This document shows positions 1 through 10,419 of a stretch of DNA of 64,000 bases, in pieces (position 1 is the first letter of the stretch; every line of letters starts with the position of its first letter). Made by a program: the position numbers and the translations under genes. The stretch is from Peptoniphilus sp. ING2-D1G. GTDB taxonomy: Bacteria; Bacillota; Clostridia; Tissierellales; Peptoniphilaceae. Where the stretch lies: contig LM997412.1 in the NCBI GenBank assembly GCA_000952975.1, positions 310,001-374,000 of the forward strand. The letters are read 5' to 3'. Below the pieces are notes generated by a model. That model searched no databases. It had not been told where the DNA came from and saw nothing but the letters and a program-made list of their open reading frames with translations.

Positions 1-1820
<1,820 letters not shown>

Positions 1821-1839
1821 AAAGATTTGTAGTTGAAAA

Positions 1840-1957
1840 TTCGGTGACAAAAGCAAGAGGGACACACCTGTACCCATACCGAACACAGAAGTTAAGCCTC
1901 AACAGCGCTGATGGTACTTGGCCGGAGACGGCCTGGGAGAGTAAGTATCGCCGGATT
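1840..1957 (+). rRNA. rrf: 5S ribosomal RNA
   Basis: About 118 nt matching the 5S pattern: a 5' strand TTCGGTGAC, the central CCATACCGAACACAGAAGTT block, and a 3' GCCTGGGAGAGTAAGT segment with a closing strand CGCCGGA that pairs with the 5' end. It lies directly downstream of 23S rRNA in the same orientation. The ends are set by acceptor-stem pairing and may be off by a few bases. Confidence 0.93.
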
Positions 1958-2010
1958 GAGGTCCACAGGAGCATATGAACATATCACCTGTGGGCTTTAG
2001 CAATAATTTG

Positions 2011-2034
2011 GAGACCTTAGAGGTCTCTTTTTTT
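2011..2034 (+). terminator. Intrinsic terminator of the rRNA operon
   Basis: Hairpin GAGACCT-TAG-AGGTCTC followed by a run of T residues, about 50 bases after 5S rRNA. A further inverted repeat (CCACAGG...CCTGTGG, about 1963-1994) lies between 5S and this hairpin and may help processing or termination. Confidence 0.85.
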
Positions 2035-2041
2035 ATGCAAA

Positions 2042-2067
2042 AAACCCTCAGTTCGACTGAGGGTTAC
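2042..2067 (-). terminator. Intrinsic terminator of pepT
   Basis: Inverted repeat AACCCTCAG-TTCGA-CTGAGGGTT. Read on the minus strand it is followed by TTTT, so it terminates the leftward pepT gene that ends at 2115. It lies back to back with the rRNA terminator. Confidence 0.8.
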
Positions 2068-2114
2068 CTATTTAAATCATAGGAAATATTTTTGATTAAA
2101 TCTTAAATTCAAAT

Positions 2115-3341
2115 TCAATTGATTTTTAAATTTTCAGAGTTTTCAATTATTTTAAGCATTAAATCTCTGCCCTTTACAAGGGATGATACGGGGATTAATT
2201 CGTTTCTTCCGTGGAAGTTGTATCCGCCTGTGAAGATATTTGGGCAAGGAAGTCCCATGTATGAAAGTGTAGCTCCGTCGGTTCCTCCTCTTATGGGAGC
2301 GATTTTCGGTGCAATGTTTAAATCTTCCATGGATTTTTTTGCGAGGTCTATTATATACATATGTGGCTCTATTTTTTCTTTCATGTTGTAGTAGCTGTCT
2401 TTCAAGTGGATTTCAACGGTGTCTGCTCCGTATTTTTTATTTAAAAATTCCACTATATTTAAAAGTAAATTTTTTTTGTCGGTAAATTTGTCCATGGAGT
2501 GATCTCTTATGATGTAGTTCATTTCAGTTTTTTCAACGGTTCCCGCAATGGAGGTCAATAGAAAAAAGCCTTCATAATTATCGGTGTGTTCAGGTCTCAT
2601 GTTTGCGGGAAGCATTGAGTGCAGTTCCATGGCTATAAGTTGAGAGTTTATCATTATGTCCTTTGCTGAGCCGGGGTGTACATTTTTGCCTTTGATAGTG
2701 ATTTTTGCACTTGCTCCGTTGAAATTTTCGTATTCCAATTCACCAACAGGGCCGCCGTCAAAGGTGTAGGCGAAGTCCGCATCGAAATAAGGGACATTGA
2801 ATTTACTTGCTCCTCTGCCGATTTCTTCATCGGGAGTGAAGGCTATTTTTATATCTCCGTGCTCTATTTTCGGGTTTTCAAGCAGGTATTCCACAGCGGA
2901 AACTATTATTGCAATGCCCGCCTTGTCATCTGCTCCCAATAGTGTGGTACCGTCTGTGACTATGAGATCTTCTCCCACCAAGTCCTTTAAAAATGAAAAT
3001 TCAGCTTCGATTGTCCTATATTCTTCATTTAGGATTATATCCCCACCGGTATAATGGACTATTTTAGCTTTTACATCTTTTCCTGAAATGTCCGGTGATG
3101 TGTCCATATGGGCGATGAATCCGATTTTTGGAAATTTTTTATCGCTGTTTGATTTTAATGAAGCATATACGTATCCATATTCATCAATTTTTGCATCTTC
3201 AATTCCCAGCTCCTTTAATTCACTTACAAGATAATTACCCAGCACCAATTGACCCTTTGTGGAGGGAAGGGTACTTGAGTTTTCATCTGATGTTGTCTCA
3301 AAGGATGTGTATTTTAAAAATCTATCTATAATTTTTTGCAT
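2115..3341 (-). CDS. pepT: Peptidase T (tripeptide aminopeptidase)
   Basis: 408 residues, the usual PepT length. This is a cytoplasmic M20B zinc metallopeptidase that removes the N-terminal residue from tripeptides. Visible metal and catalytic motifs are FIAHMDTSPD (His/Asp ligand, about residue 79), LLGADDKAG (bridging Asp), TPDEEIGRGA (general base Glu and ligand Glu), FDGGPVGE, and a late GGYNFHGRNE carrying the final His ligand. The GGAGGAG box a few bases before the ATG supports the start. It is a single gene with its own terminator, pointing into the rRNA operon end. It probably completes degradation of imported peptides. Confidence 0.95.
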   Translation of the reverse strand: MQKIIDRFLKYTSFETTSDENSSTLPSTKGQLVLGNYLVSELKELGIEDAKIDEYGYVYASLKSNSDKKFPKIGFIAHMDTSPDISGKDVKAKIVHYTGGDIILNEEYRTIEAEFSFLKDLVGEDLIVTDGTTLLGADDKAGIAIIVSAVEYLLENPKIEHGDIKIAFTPDEEIGRGASKFNVPYFDADFAYTFDGGPVGELEYENFNGASAKITIKGKNVHPGSAKDIMINSQLIAMELHSMLPANMRPEHTDNYEGFFLLTSIAGTVEKTEMNYIIRDHSMDKFTDKKNLLLNIVEFLNKKYGADTVEIHLKDSYYNMKEKIEPHMYIIDLAKKSMEDLNIAPKIAPIRGGTDGATLSYMGLPCPNIFTGGYNFHGRNELIPVSSLVKGRDLMLKIIENSENLKIN

Positions 3342-3450
3342 ATTATCTCCTCCAAAAAAATTATACCATAATTGCTCTATGGGATTTAGTTATCTTTTAA
3401 ATTGAAGTATTTTTATATATAATATAAGCAGAAATATAAGAGAGGTAATT

Positions 3451-3612
3451 ATGGAAAATACAAATAATTTATTTACGAACCTGTTGTTTTTGGGAGTTTT
3501 ATTGGGGTTGATATTTTACTCCTATAAACAAAACAAAAAACAGAATGCAGTGGCTTTTTCGGTGATAACTGTCCTATATGTAATATATATTTTTAAAGCG
3601 TGGATAATATGA
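3451..3612 (+). CDS. Small membrane protein, translationally coupled to the next gene
   Basis: 53-residue reading frame beginning MENTNNLF, preceded by AGAGG eight bases upstream. Two hydrophobic segments (about residues 10-24 and 33-50) are separated by a short basic hydrophilic loop rich in Lys and Gln, suggesting a two-pass membrane hairpin. Its stop codon overlaps the next start as ATGA (3609-3612), which argues that it is translated and coupled to the flavoprotein. I do not recognise the family and assign no function. Confidence 0.6.
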   Translation: MENTNNLFTNLLFLGVLLGLIFYSYKQNKKQNAVAFSVITVLYVIYIFKAWII

Positions 3613-4814
3613 AAGTTGCAGTGGTCGGGGGAGGAATCTCCGGATGTTTTGCAGCCATTGCCCTTAAAAGAGGTGGTGTGGATGTGGAAATAATCGAACG
3701 CAAGGACAGAATTTTGAAAAAGATGCTTGCCACGGGTAACGGCAGATGTAATCTCACCAATGTCAAATTTTCAAAGAACTGTTATAATCATCCCGATTTT
3801 GTGGAGAGGGCCTTTGATTTAAATGATAATTATGATTTTATAAATTATTTAAAAACTTTGGGAATCTTGACTGTAGAAGAAGAGTTGGGAAGAATTTATC
3901 CTGTAAGTTTAAAGGCTCAAAGTGTGGTGAACTTGCTTTTAAAGGAAATAGAACACCTGCAAATTCCCGTACATCTTTCTTCACCTGTGATTTCAATTGA
4001 AAAAAAGAAAAAGTTTGAACTTAGAACCAATGAAGAGATTTTTCATTGTGATGTGGTGATTTTTGCCTGTGGAGGAAGTTCTGCGCCTAAATTCGGCACT
4101 GACGGGAAAAGTTACAGATTGCTTGAGGATTTAGGACATAGAGTTAAGGATTTGCATCCTGCCCTTACTCAAATAAAACTCAACAGCAAATATTTAAAAC
4201 AACTCAGCGGGGTGAAGGTGCAGGGAGAGATCGCGTTGTTTTGCGATGATGAAAAAACTGTCTGCGATTTTGGAGAAATACTTTTCACCGACTACGGAGT
4301 AAGCGGTCCTCCTGTTCTTAATCTGTCAAAGCATGTGAATTTGTACAAAGGGAGAAAACACATAGAAATGCCTATTGTAAATATGCTTAAAGGTAAGGAA
4401 ACAATGCAAGAGGAGATTATTTCACAGATGTATATGTTGGATTATTTCTCCTTAGAGAGATTTTTAATGGGAATAATAGATAAAAAATTGATAAATTATG
4501 TTGCTGATATGGTGGAGGCGAACAAGGAAGATACTTTATCGAGCTTGGATGATTTTCAAAGGAGAAAATTAGTGGAGATATTACTTAAATCATCCTTTGA
4601 AGTTATGGGAACAAGGGGTTTTGATAATTCCCATGTGACAAGCGGAGGAATTGATATTTCTCAGATAGATGAAAAAACCATGGAGTCAAGGATTATAAAG
4701 GATTTATATGTCATAGGAGAGGCTTTGGATGTAGATGGGGAGTGTGGAGGATACAATATTCAATGGGCCTTCAGCTCCGCAATGTTATGTGTGAAAGGTA
4801 TATTTGAAAAATAA
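3609..4814 (+). CDS. NAD(P)/FAD-dependent oxidoreductase, HI0933/YhiN (BaiN-like) family
   Basis: 401 residues. The N-terminus carries the FAD dinucleotide-binding motif VVGGGISGCFAA, followed by the family signature ATGNGRCNLTN and, near the C-terminus, a GECGGYNIQWA segment typical of the HI0933-like flavoproteins. Some relatives act in bile-acid or aminoacetone-type oxidation, but the substrate cannot be read here. A GTG at 3600 is in frame, but the ATG at 3609 places the VAVVGGG strand at the usual position and overlaps the preceding stop. It sits downstream of a coupled small membrane protein; palindromic repeats follow. Confidence 0.85.
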   Translation: MKVAVVGGGISGCFAAIALKRGGVDVEIIERKDRILKKMLATGNGRCNLTNVKFSKNCYNHPDFVERAFDLNDNYDFINYLKTLGILTVEEELGRIYPVSLKAQSVVNLLLKEIEHLQIPVHLSSPVISIEKKKKFELRTNEEIFHCDVVIFACGGSSAPKFGTDGKSYRLLEDLGHRVKDLHPALTQIKLNSKYLKQLSGVKVQGEIALFCDDEKTVCDFGEILFTDYGVSGPPVLNLSKHVNLYKGRKHIEMPIVNMLKGKETMQEEIISQMYMLDYFSLERFLMGIIDKKLINYVADMVEANKEDTLSSLDDFQRRKLVEILLKSSFEVMGTRGFDNSHVTSGGIDISQIDEKTMESRIIKDLYVIGEALDVDGECGGYNIQWAFSSAMLCVKGIFEK

Positions 4815-5198
4815 ATGGGCGGGTGTTTGCCCGCTCGATGTGAATTCAAATTTGCATTTATTATCTGTAGGGGCGGACGCCTACGTCCGCCCGATGGGTT
4901 TATTGTAGAGTCGGCGATAATGCGGGACGATGTGGGCATCGTCCCCTACGATTAACATTTATATTCCATTTATCATTTTTGTCGCTATGCGGGACGTCGG
5001 GCATCGTCCATTACAATTTCATATTTATATTTATTATCTGTAGGGGTGGCCGCCTACGTCCGCCAGTTGTAATTTGTCATATGACGGCGATAATACGGGA
5101 CGATGAAGGCATCGTCCTCTATATTTAAATTTCTTTTAAGTTATTTTAATAAATATAACATATATGATATAATTTAATTTCAGTAAATGGGGGAATAT
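4814..5198. repeat. Intergenic cluster of A/B palindromic repeats, including a 173-bp tandem duplication
   Basis: No gene is seen in this gap. It contains type B palindromes (GGGCGGACG-CCTA-CGTCCGCCC at 4870-4891; a degenerate copy at 5044-5063) and type A palindromes (GGGACGATG-TGGG-CATCGTCCC at 4924-4945; degenerate at 4990-5010; GGACGATG-AAGG-CATCGTCC at about 5098-5117). The text TTATCTGTAGGGG at 4861 recurs at 5034, and GGCGATAAT at 4913 recurs at 5086. Both are offset by 173 bases, so the block is a tandem duplication. A further GC-rich hairpin lies at 4817-4836, just after the flavoprotein stop. A TATAAT-like sequence near 5168 may be the -10 of the next gene. Confidence 0.8.
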
Positions 5199-6476
5199 AT
5201 GTTTTATTTAAAGAAACTTCTAAATAAATATGGAACTATTAATGTATCTGTGGTAGGGACAGGACTGATGGGAATATCTTTGGTAACTCAACTTAATTTA
5301 CTGGATAATTTCAGTCCAAGGGTTGTATCTTCAAGAAGAATCACCTCCGTACTTTCCGCCTATGAAAGGGCGGGCGTTGATAAGAATTTAATAAAGATTG
5401 CCTATGATTTCGATTCGGCTCTGTCATATTTCAATGAGGGCTTTTTTATTGCAACTACTGATTCAAAGATTGCTGCATCCTTAGGGGATTGCGTTGTGGA
5501 TTGCACGGGAGATACTGAAGAGGGAGTAAAGATTTGCCTTCAGGCGATGGAATCGGGAGTCGATATTGTAAGTTTAAATGTGGAAATGGATGCTACGGTG
5601 GGTCCCTATTTAAAGGTTTTATCCGATAGAGCAGGTGTAGTCTATTCGGGAACTGCGGGAGATGAACCCGGAGCCATTATGGAACTTTATGAGTTTGCGA
5701 AATTTTCAGGATTTGAAGTATTGGTTTTAGGAAAGGGCAAAAACAATAAGCTCAATAATTACATTACCAACGAAGATGTAAAAGAAGAAGCAAAGTCAAA
5801 AAATTTAAACCCGAGAATGCTTACATCCTTTATAGATGGAACCAATACCATGGTTGAGCTCAATGCCGTATGCAATGCCACGGGATTTGTACCCGATGTA
5901 AGAGGGTGTCATTACTTTAAAACCGACAAGGAAAATTTAGCTTCGGACATAGATTTAGTGGAAAATGGCTCCAAACTGAACAGCTACGGAGTGGTAGATT
6001 TCGCTTCGGGAGTAGCGCCGGGAGTATTTGCCATCATAAGACCCAAGGCTGAACTTATTTCTGCGGAAATGAAATTTTTATCCATGGGTGTGGGACCTAA
6101 TTTTGCACTATACAGACCCTATCACCTTACGAGTATAGAAACGCCAATATCAATTGCAAGGGCCGTGTTGTTGAAGGACTCCACCATAGCCCCCACGGGA
6201 AAACCCGTTGCCGAAACTATCACCATTGCAAAGAGGGATTTAAAGGCCGGAGAAATAATAGGAGGTATAGGAAGCGATGATATTTTCGGAGTTCTTGAAA
6301 AGGCACAAATCCAAAAAGAAGAAAATTTATTGCCCATAGGACTGGTAGTGGGAAAAGTAAAAATGCTTAAGGATGTAAAAAAGGCAACGCCGATAAAGTA
6401 TGAGGACGTCTGCTTGGAGGAAAATTCTGAAATAGTGAAAATCAGAAGAAGGCAAGATAAATTTTGGGTTGACTAA
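5199..6476 (+). CDS. SAF-domain NAD(P)-dependent oxidoreductase (COG4091, homoserine-dehydrogenase-like)
   Basis: 425 residues. The N-terminal Rossmann fold has VSVVGTGLMGISL, followed by a middle domain with VDCTGDTEEGVK and SGTAGDEPGAI. The C-terminal third (from about residue 345, AKRDLKAGEIIGGIG onward) is an SAF (antifreeze-like) domain. The family is annotated as predicted homoserine dehydrogenase with SAF domain, but the true substrate is unclear. An upstream in-frame ATG at 5187 would add four residues; the ATG at 5199 follows a GGGGG box with good spacing and is preferred. It has its own promoter region after the repeat cluster and is followed by an Rrf2 regulator 50 bases on, which may control it. 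Confidence 0.75.
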   Translation: MFYLKKLLNKYGTINVSVVGTGLMGISLVTQLNLLDNFSPRVVSSRRITSVLSAYERAGVDKNLIKIAYDFDSALSYFNEGFFIATTDSKIAASLGDCVVDCTGDTEEGVKICLQAMESGVDIVSLNVEMDATVGPYLKVLSDRAGVVYSGTAGDEPGAIMELYEFAKFSGFEVLVLGKGKNNKLNNYITNEDVKEEAKSKNLNPRMLTSFIDGTNTMVELNAVCNATGFVPDVRGCHYFKTDKENLASDIDLVENGSKLNSYGVVDFASGVAPGVFAIIRPKAELISAEMKFLSMGVGPNFALYRPYHLTSIETPISIARAVLLKDSTIAPTGKPVAETITIAKRDLKAGEIIGGIGSDDIFGVLEKAQIQKEENLLPIGLVVGKVKMLKDVKKATPIKYEDVCLEENSEIVKIRRRQDKFWVD

Positions 6477-6526
6477 GAAGAGTTTTCATAATAGAATTAA
6501 ATCATTGTAAAGAAGAGGTTGTTAAT

Positions 6527-6949
6527 ATGAGAATTACACAGGAAACAGATTATGCCTTTAGAATACTTCGACATTTAGCTACAAATGAAGGCAAGGTTGT
6601 GAGAGCTCCCAAAATTTCTGAAGCTGAATATGTTCCTAAGAGGTTTACCTTAAGAATATTGAGAAAACTCAATCTTGCGGGTATAACCGATGCAAAAAGA
6701 GGAGCAAATGGGGGATTTTTTCTAAAGAAGCCGAAGGAAGAGATAACTTTATATGATGTTATATTGGCAATTGAAGGACCTATTGTCATAAACAGATGTC
6801 AAGACCCTGATGATCCCTACTGTTCAAAGAACTGTGCATTGGGTAGAAATTTCAGCACGTGTAGATTTCATAATGAGCTTGGAAAAATACAATCTAACAT
6901 AATTGATATGTTTAAGAACTTAACTATATCAAATTTTATATCGGCGTAG
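6527..6949 (+). CDS. Rrf2-family transcriptional regulator with four cysteines
   Basis: 140 residues. The N-terminal winged helix is typical of Rrf2 (MRITQETDYAFRILRHLA; RGANGGFFL wing). Cysteines at 91, 99, 103 and 112 (pattern C-x7-C-x3-C-x8-C) lie where IscR/NsrR-type members hold an Fe-S cluster, but the spacing differs from the IscR pattern. It probably senses redox state, metal or a metabolite; that is inference. It sits between the SAF oxidoreductase and the ileS T-box leader, and no clear promoter is seen between this gene and that leader, so some read-through into ileS is possible. Confidence 0.85.
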   Translation: MRITQETDYAFRILRHLATNEGKVVRAPKISEAEYVPKRFTLRILRKLNLAGITDAKRGANGGFFLKKPKEEITLYDVILAIEGPIVINRCQDPDDPYCSKNCALGRNFSTCRFHNELGKIQSNIIDMFKNLTISNFISA

Positions 6950-6964
6950 ATAAAGAAAGGTATA

Positions 6965-7131
6965 TTTAAAAATTTCTAAGAGAGTGTCGTTTGGTGAGAG
7001 ACATAAATTTTTTCTTATACGGATCAACTTTTGAGCTGAAGGTTTGTCGCTTAAGACTAAGAGAGATATTTATTATAAATAGGGTGGTACCGCGGTCAAT
7101 TCGTCCCTTTCAGACAGAAAGGGATTTTTTT
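6965..7131 (+). promoter_or_regulatory. T-box leader (Ile specifier ATC) upstream of ileS
   Basis: Stem I elements AGAGAG and TTTGGTGAGAG are followed by the specifier region GGATCAACTTTTGAGCTGA, with ATC (Ile) as the specifier codon. The conserved antiterminator T-box AGGGTGGTACCGCGG lies at 7081-7095. A terminator hairpin CCCTTTC-GACA-GAAAGGG with a T run follows (about 7105-7131). It is expected to read through when uncharged tRNA-Ile accumulates. The Ile codon agrees with the downstream gene. Confidence 0.92.
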
Positions 7132-7155
7132 ATTTAAAGGAGGAAAATTCGGTTA

Positions 7156-10100
7156 ATGAAGGTATTCAATGAACTTTCAAAGGAACCTGTGAAAAATAGA
7201 GAGGCGAAAATTTCAGAGTATTGGAAAGAAATAGACCTTCTCCACAGATCGGTAAGCACAAGAGATGGCAAGGATTCATATATATTTTATGAAGGTCCGC
7301 CGACGGCCAACGGTCGTCCTGGAATTCATCACGTAATGGCAAGGACATTAAAGGATTTCACCTGCAGATTTAAGACTATGAAGGGCTACAAAGTAAATAG
7401 AAAAGCGGGTTGGGATACACATGGGCTTCCTGTGGAAATTGAAGTGGAAAAGAAGCTCGGGCTTAAAAACAAACAGGACATTGAAAAGTACGGCGTGGCA
7501 AAATTCAATGAAATGTGTAAAGAATCCGTATTCGAATATGAAAAGGAATGGAGACTTCTCACGGAGAGAATGGCATACCTCATAGATTTAGATGATCCTT
7601 ACATCACGCTGAACAACGATTATATCGAATCTGTATGGCATATTCTGGACAAGATGTTTAAAGACGGACTCATATATGAAGGACATAAAATTCTTCCCTA
7701 CTGTCCGAGATGCGGAACAGGGCTTGCATCTCACGAGGTGGCTCAAGGGTATGAAGAAATAAAAACTGAAACCGTAGTTGCCAAATTTAAGCGCAAGGGC
7801 GCAGATGAATACTTTTTAGCATGGACCACCACTCCCTGGACACTTCCTTCAAATGTCAGCTTGACAGTGCATCCCGAAGTGGATTATGTAAAGGTGAGAT
7901 TTGAAGATGAGATTTATTACCTGGCAAAGGATCTTGCTCCAAGGGTTCTTGAAGGTGAATATGAAGTTTTAGAAACATTAAAGGGCAAGGATATGGAGTT
8001 TATGGAATATGAACAACTTTTGCCCTTTATCCATACCGATAAAAAAGCTTTTTATCTGACCTGTGCAGACTATGTAACCACTGAAGACGGTACGGGTATA
8101 GTCCATACTGCGCCCGGATTTGGAGAAGATGACTACCAAACGGGAAGAAGATATGGTTTGCCGGTATTTAAGCCGGTGGATGAAGCGGGAAAATTCACCG
8201 ATACGCCTTGGAAGGGAATCTTCGTAATGGATGCCGACCATGATATAATTCACTATCTGGCAGATAATGATAAATTATTCAAGAAACAAAAATTTCTGCA
8301 TAATTATCCCCATTGCTGGAGATGTCACACTCCGCTCATTTATTATGCTCACCCGTCATGGTATATAGAAGTGACTAAATTTAAAGATAAGATAATAGAA
8401 AATAACAACGGAGTAAATTGGTTCCCTGAATTTGTCGGTGAAAAAAGATTTGGAAACTGGCTTGAAAATCTTAATGACTGGGCGATTTCAAGATCGAGAT
8501 ACTGGGGAACACCTCTTCCGGTATGGAAATGTCAATGCGGATACACGGAATCTATCGGCTCAAGAAAGGAGTTGGCGCAAAAGGCTATTGAAGATATCGA
8601 TGAAAACATAGAACTTCACAGACCCTATGTGGATGATGTCCATATTAAATGTCCGGAATGTGGAGGAATAATGACAAGAGAACCCGATGTAATAGACGTC
8701 TGGTTCGACTCCGGTTCAATGCCCTTTGCACAATGGCACTATCCCTTTGAAAACAAGGAAAACTTTGATAAATTGTTCCCGGCGGACTTCATATGTGAAG
8801 GAATCGACCAAACGAGAGGTTGGTTCTATTCTCTAATAGCGATATCAACCTATATGACTGGAAGAAGTCCCTACAAAAACGTTCTTGTAAATGATTTGAT
8901 TTTGGATAAAAACGGCAAGAAAATGTCGAAGTCCTTGGGAAATACCGTTGCACCCTTTGAATTGTTCGATAAATACGGAGCGGATGTGGTCAGATGGTAC
9001 CTGATGTATGTATCTCCACCTTGGGCTCCTACAAAATTCGATGAAGAGGGGCTTAGAGAAATAGACTCCAAATTCTTCAGATCCCTTAGAAATATATATA
9101 ATTTCTTCAGCCTATATGCAAATACTGACGGCATCGATCCGAGACAATTCGATGTAAAATATGAAGATTTTGATGAAATAGATAAATGGCTTCTTTCAAA
9201 ATACAACAATCTCGTAAAATCGGTAAATTACGATATGGAAATTTTTGAAATCACAAGAGCTGTAAGGTCAATTCAAGAATTTGTAATAGAAGATTTTTCA
9301 AATTGGTATATAAGAAGAAACAGAAGAAGATTTTGGAAGACCGATGTGGACACGGATAAAAAGGCGGTTTACAAAGTAACCTATGATGTTTTGCTTGGAA
9401 GTGCAAAGATGATCGCTCCGGTAGTGCCTTTCATTTCGGAAGAGTTGTTCAGATCTCTTACAAATGGAGAATCTGTCCATCTTGAATATTATCCTGAAGC
9501 CGACATGAGCATGGTAGATGCAAAACTTGAAGAAAAGATGGACCTTGTGAGAAACTTGGTAAAACTGGGTCGCGCTTCAAGAGAAGAAGTTAAAATAAAG
9601 GTGCGTCAACCGCTCTCAAAGGTAATAATAGACGGCAAGTACAAGGAAATCGTAGGAGATTTGACAGACTTAATTAAGGAAGAATTAAATGTCAAGGAAG
9701 TTGAATACAGAGATGACCTTTCAGTATTTATGGACTATGAATTGAAACCAAATTTCAAAGTCGTAGGTTCCGTGTTGGGGCCTAAGATAAAACCCTTTAC
9801 CGCTTATCTGAAAGAAACCGACTCAAAACAGCTGGTTGCAAAACTTGAAGAAGGATTTGTAGTCCTTAATTTAAACGGGGAAGACACAGAAATCCACAAA
9901 GACTATATATTGATCAACATCAAGTCCAAAGAAGGATTTGATGTAATGATGGAAAACAACCTCTTTGTAATATTGGATACAGAGCTCACACCGGAACTCA
10001 TCAAAGAAGGACTTGTTCGTGAATTCATATCCAAGGTTCAACAGCTTAGAAAATCCGAAGACTTGGATGTGTTGGACAATATAGAAATAACCTATTCATC

Positions 10101-10248
10101 AGATGAAGAGGTATACGAAGCCTTGAAGGAACACGAGGAATTCATCAAGTCCGAAACTCTGGCAAAGATTATAACTCATGGGGAAGGCGAAGGCGAATCC
10201 GTTGATTTGAACGGACACGATGCAGTAATTAAAATTAAAAAAATGTAG
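7156..10248 (+). CDS. ileS: Isoleucyl-tRNA synthetase, type 2 (mupirocin-resistant class)
   Basis: 1030 residues. This class I synthetase charges tRNA-Ile with isoleucine. The signature motif near residue 56 is G-I-H-H (7321-7332) instead of the usual H-x-G-H, in the context GPPTANGRPGIHH that is typical of the eukaryote-like type 2 enzymes. The KMSKS loop (GKKMSKSLGN) is intact. Zn-binding-like cysteine pairs appear at CPRCGTG, CWRCH, CQCG and CPECGG. The long C-terminal extension fits type 2 proteins (type 1 enzymes are around 920-940). AAAGGAGG lies about 10 bases before the ATG. Expression is controlled by the T-box just upstream. Confidence 0.96.
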   Translation: MKVFNELSKEPVKNREAKISEYWKEIDLLHRSVSTRDGKDSYIFYEGPPTANGRPGIHHVMARTLKDFTCRFKTMKGYKVNRKAGWDTHGLPVEIEVEKKLGLKNKQDIEKYGVAKFNEMCKESVFEYEKEWRLLTERMAYLIDLDDPYITLNNDYIESVWHILDKMFKDGLIYEGHKILPYCPRCGTGLASHEVAQGYEEIKTETVVAKFKRKGADEYFLAWTTTPWTLPSNVSLTVHPEVDYVKVRFEDEIYYLAKDLAPRVLEGEYEVLETLKGKDMEFMEYEQLLPFIHTDKKAFYLTCADYVTTEDGTGIVHTAPGFGEDDYQTGRRYGLPVFKPVDEAGKFTDTPWKGIFVMDADHDIIHYLADNDKLFKKQKFLHNYPHCWRCHTPLIYYAHPSWYIEVTKFKDKIIENNNGVNWFPEFVGEKRFGNWLENLNDWAISRSRYWGTPLPVWKCQCGYTESIGSRKELAQKAIEDIDENIELHRPYVDDVHIKCPECGGIMTREPDVIDVWFDSGSMPFAQWHYPFENKENFDKLFPADFICEGIDQTRGWFYSLIAISTYMTGRSPYKNVLVNDLILDKNGKKMSKSLGNTVAPFELFDKYGADVVRWYLMYVSPPWAPTKFDEEGLREIDSKFFRSLRNIYNFFSLYANTDGIDPRQFDVKYEDFDEIDKWLLSKYNNLVKSVNYDMEIFEITRAVRSIQEFVIEDFSNWYIRRNRRRFWKTDVDTDKKAVYKVTYDVLLGSAKMIAPVVPFISEELFRSLTNGESVHLEYYPEADMSMVDAKLEEKMDLVRNLVKLGRASREEVKIKVRQPLSKVIIDGKYKEIVGDLTDLIKEELNVKEVEYRDDLSVFMDYELKPNFKVVGSVLGPKIKPFTAYLKETDSKQLVAKLEEGFVVLNLNGEDTEIHKDYILINIKSKEGFDVMMENNLFVILDTELTPELIKEGLVREFISKVQQLRKSEDLDVLDNIEITYSSDEEVYEALKEHEEFIKSETLAKIITHGEGEGESVDLNGHDAVIKIKKM

Positions 10249-10275
10249 ATATATAGTGTTAATATGTATCGCAAT

Positions 10276-10360
10276 TAGGGACGATGAAGGCATCGTCCCT
10301 ACATTTTTATATTTGAATTCATCTCTCGTAGGGGTGGACGTCCACGCCCACCCCTTAGAT
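10276..10360. repeat. A+B palindromic repeat pair
   Basis: Type A palindrome GGGACGATG-AAGG-CATCGTCCC (10278-10299), about 30 bases of AT-rich sequence, then a type B-like palindrome (GGGGTGGACG...CGCCCACCCC, about 10331-10355). It is the same family as at 4814-5125, 16784-16872 and 19748-19826. It lies between ileS and the HAD gene and may also contribute to ileS transcript ending, but no clear T run follows. Confidence 0.75.
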
Positions 10361-10419
10361 TTATGTTTAGGATCAATGCACAATGGTATAATTTATTATG
10401 AGAACTTAGGGGGGTGCTT

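Noticed and set aside
4814..5125. Palindrome cluster as a CRISPR array
   Set aside because: Units are of two unlike kinds, unevenly spaced, inverted in orientation elsewhere, and occur singly in other gaps.
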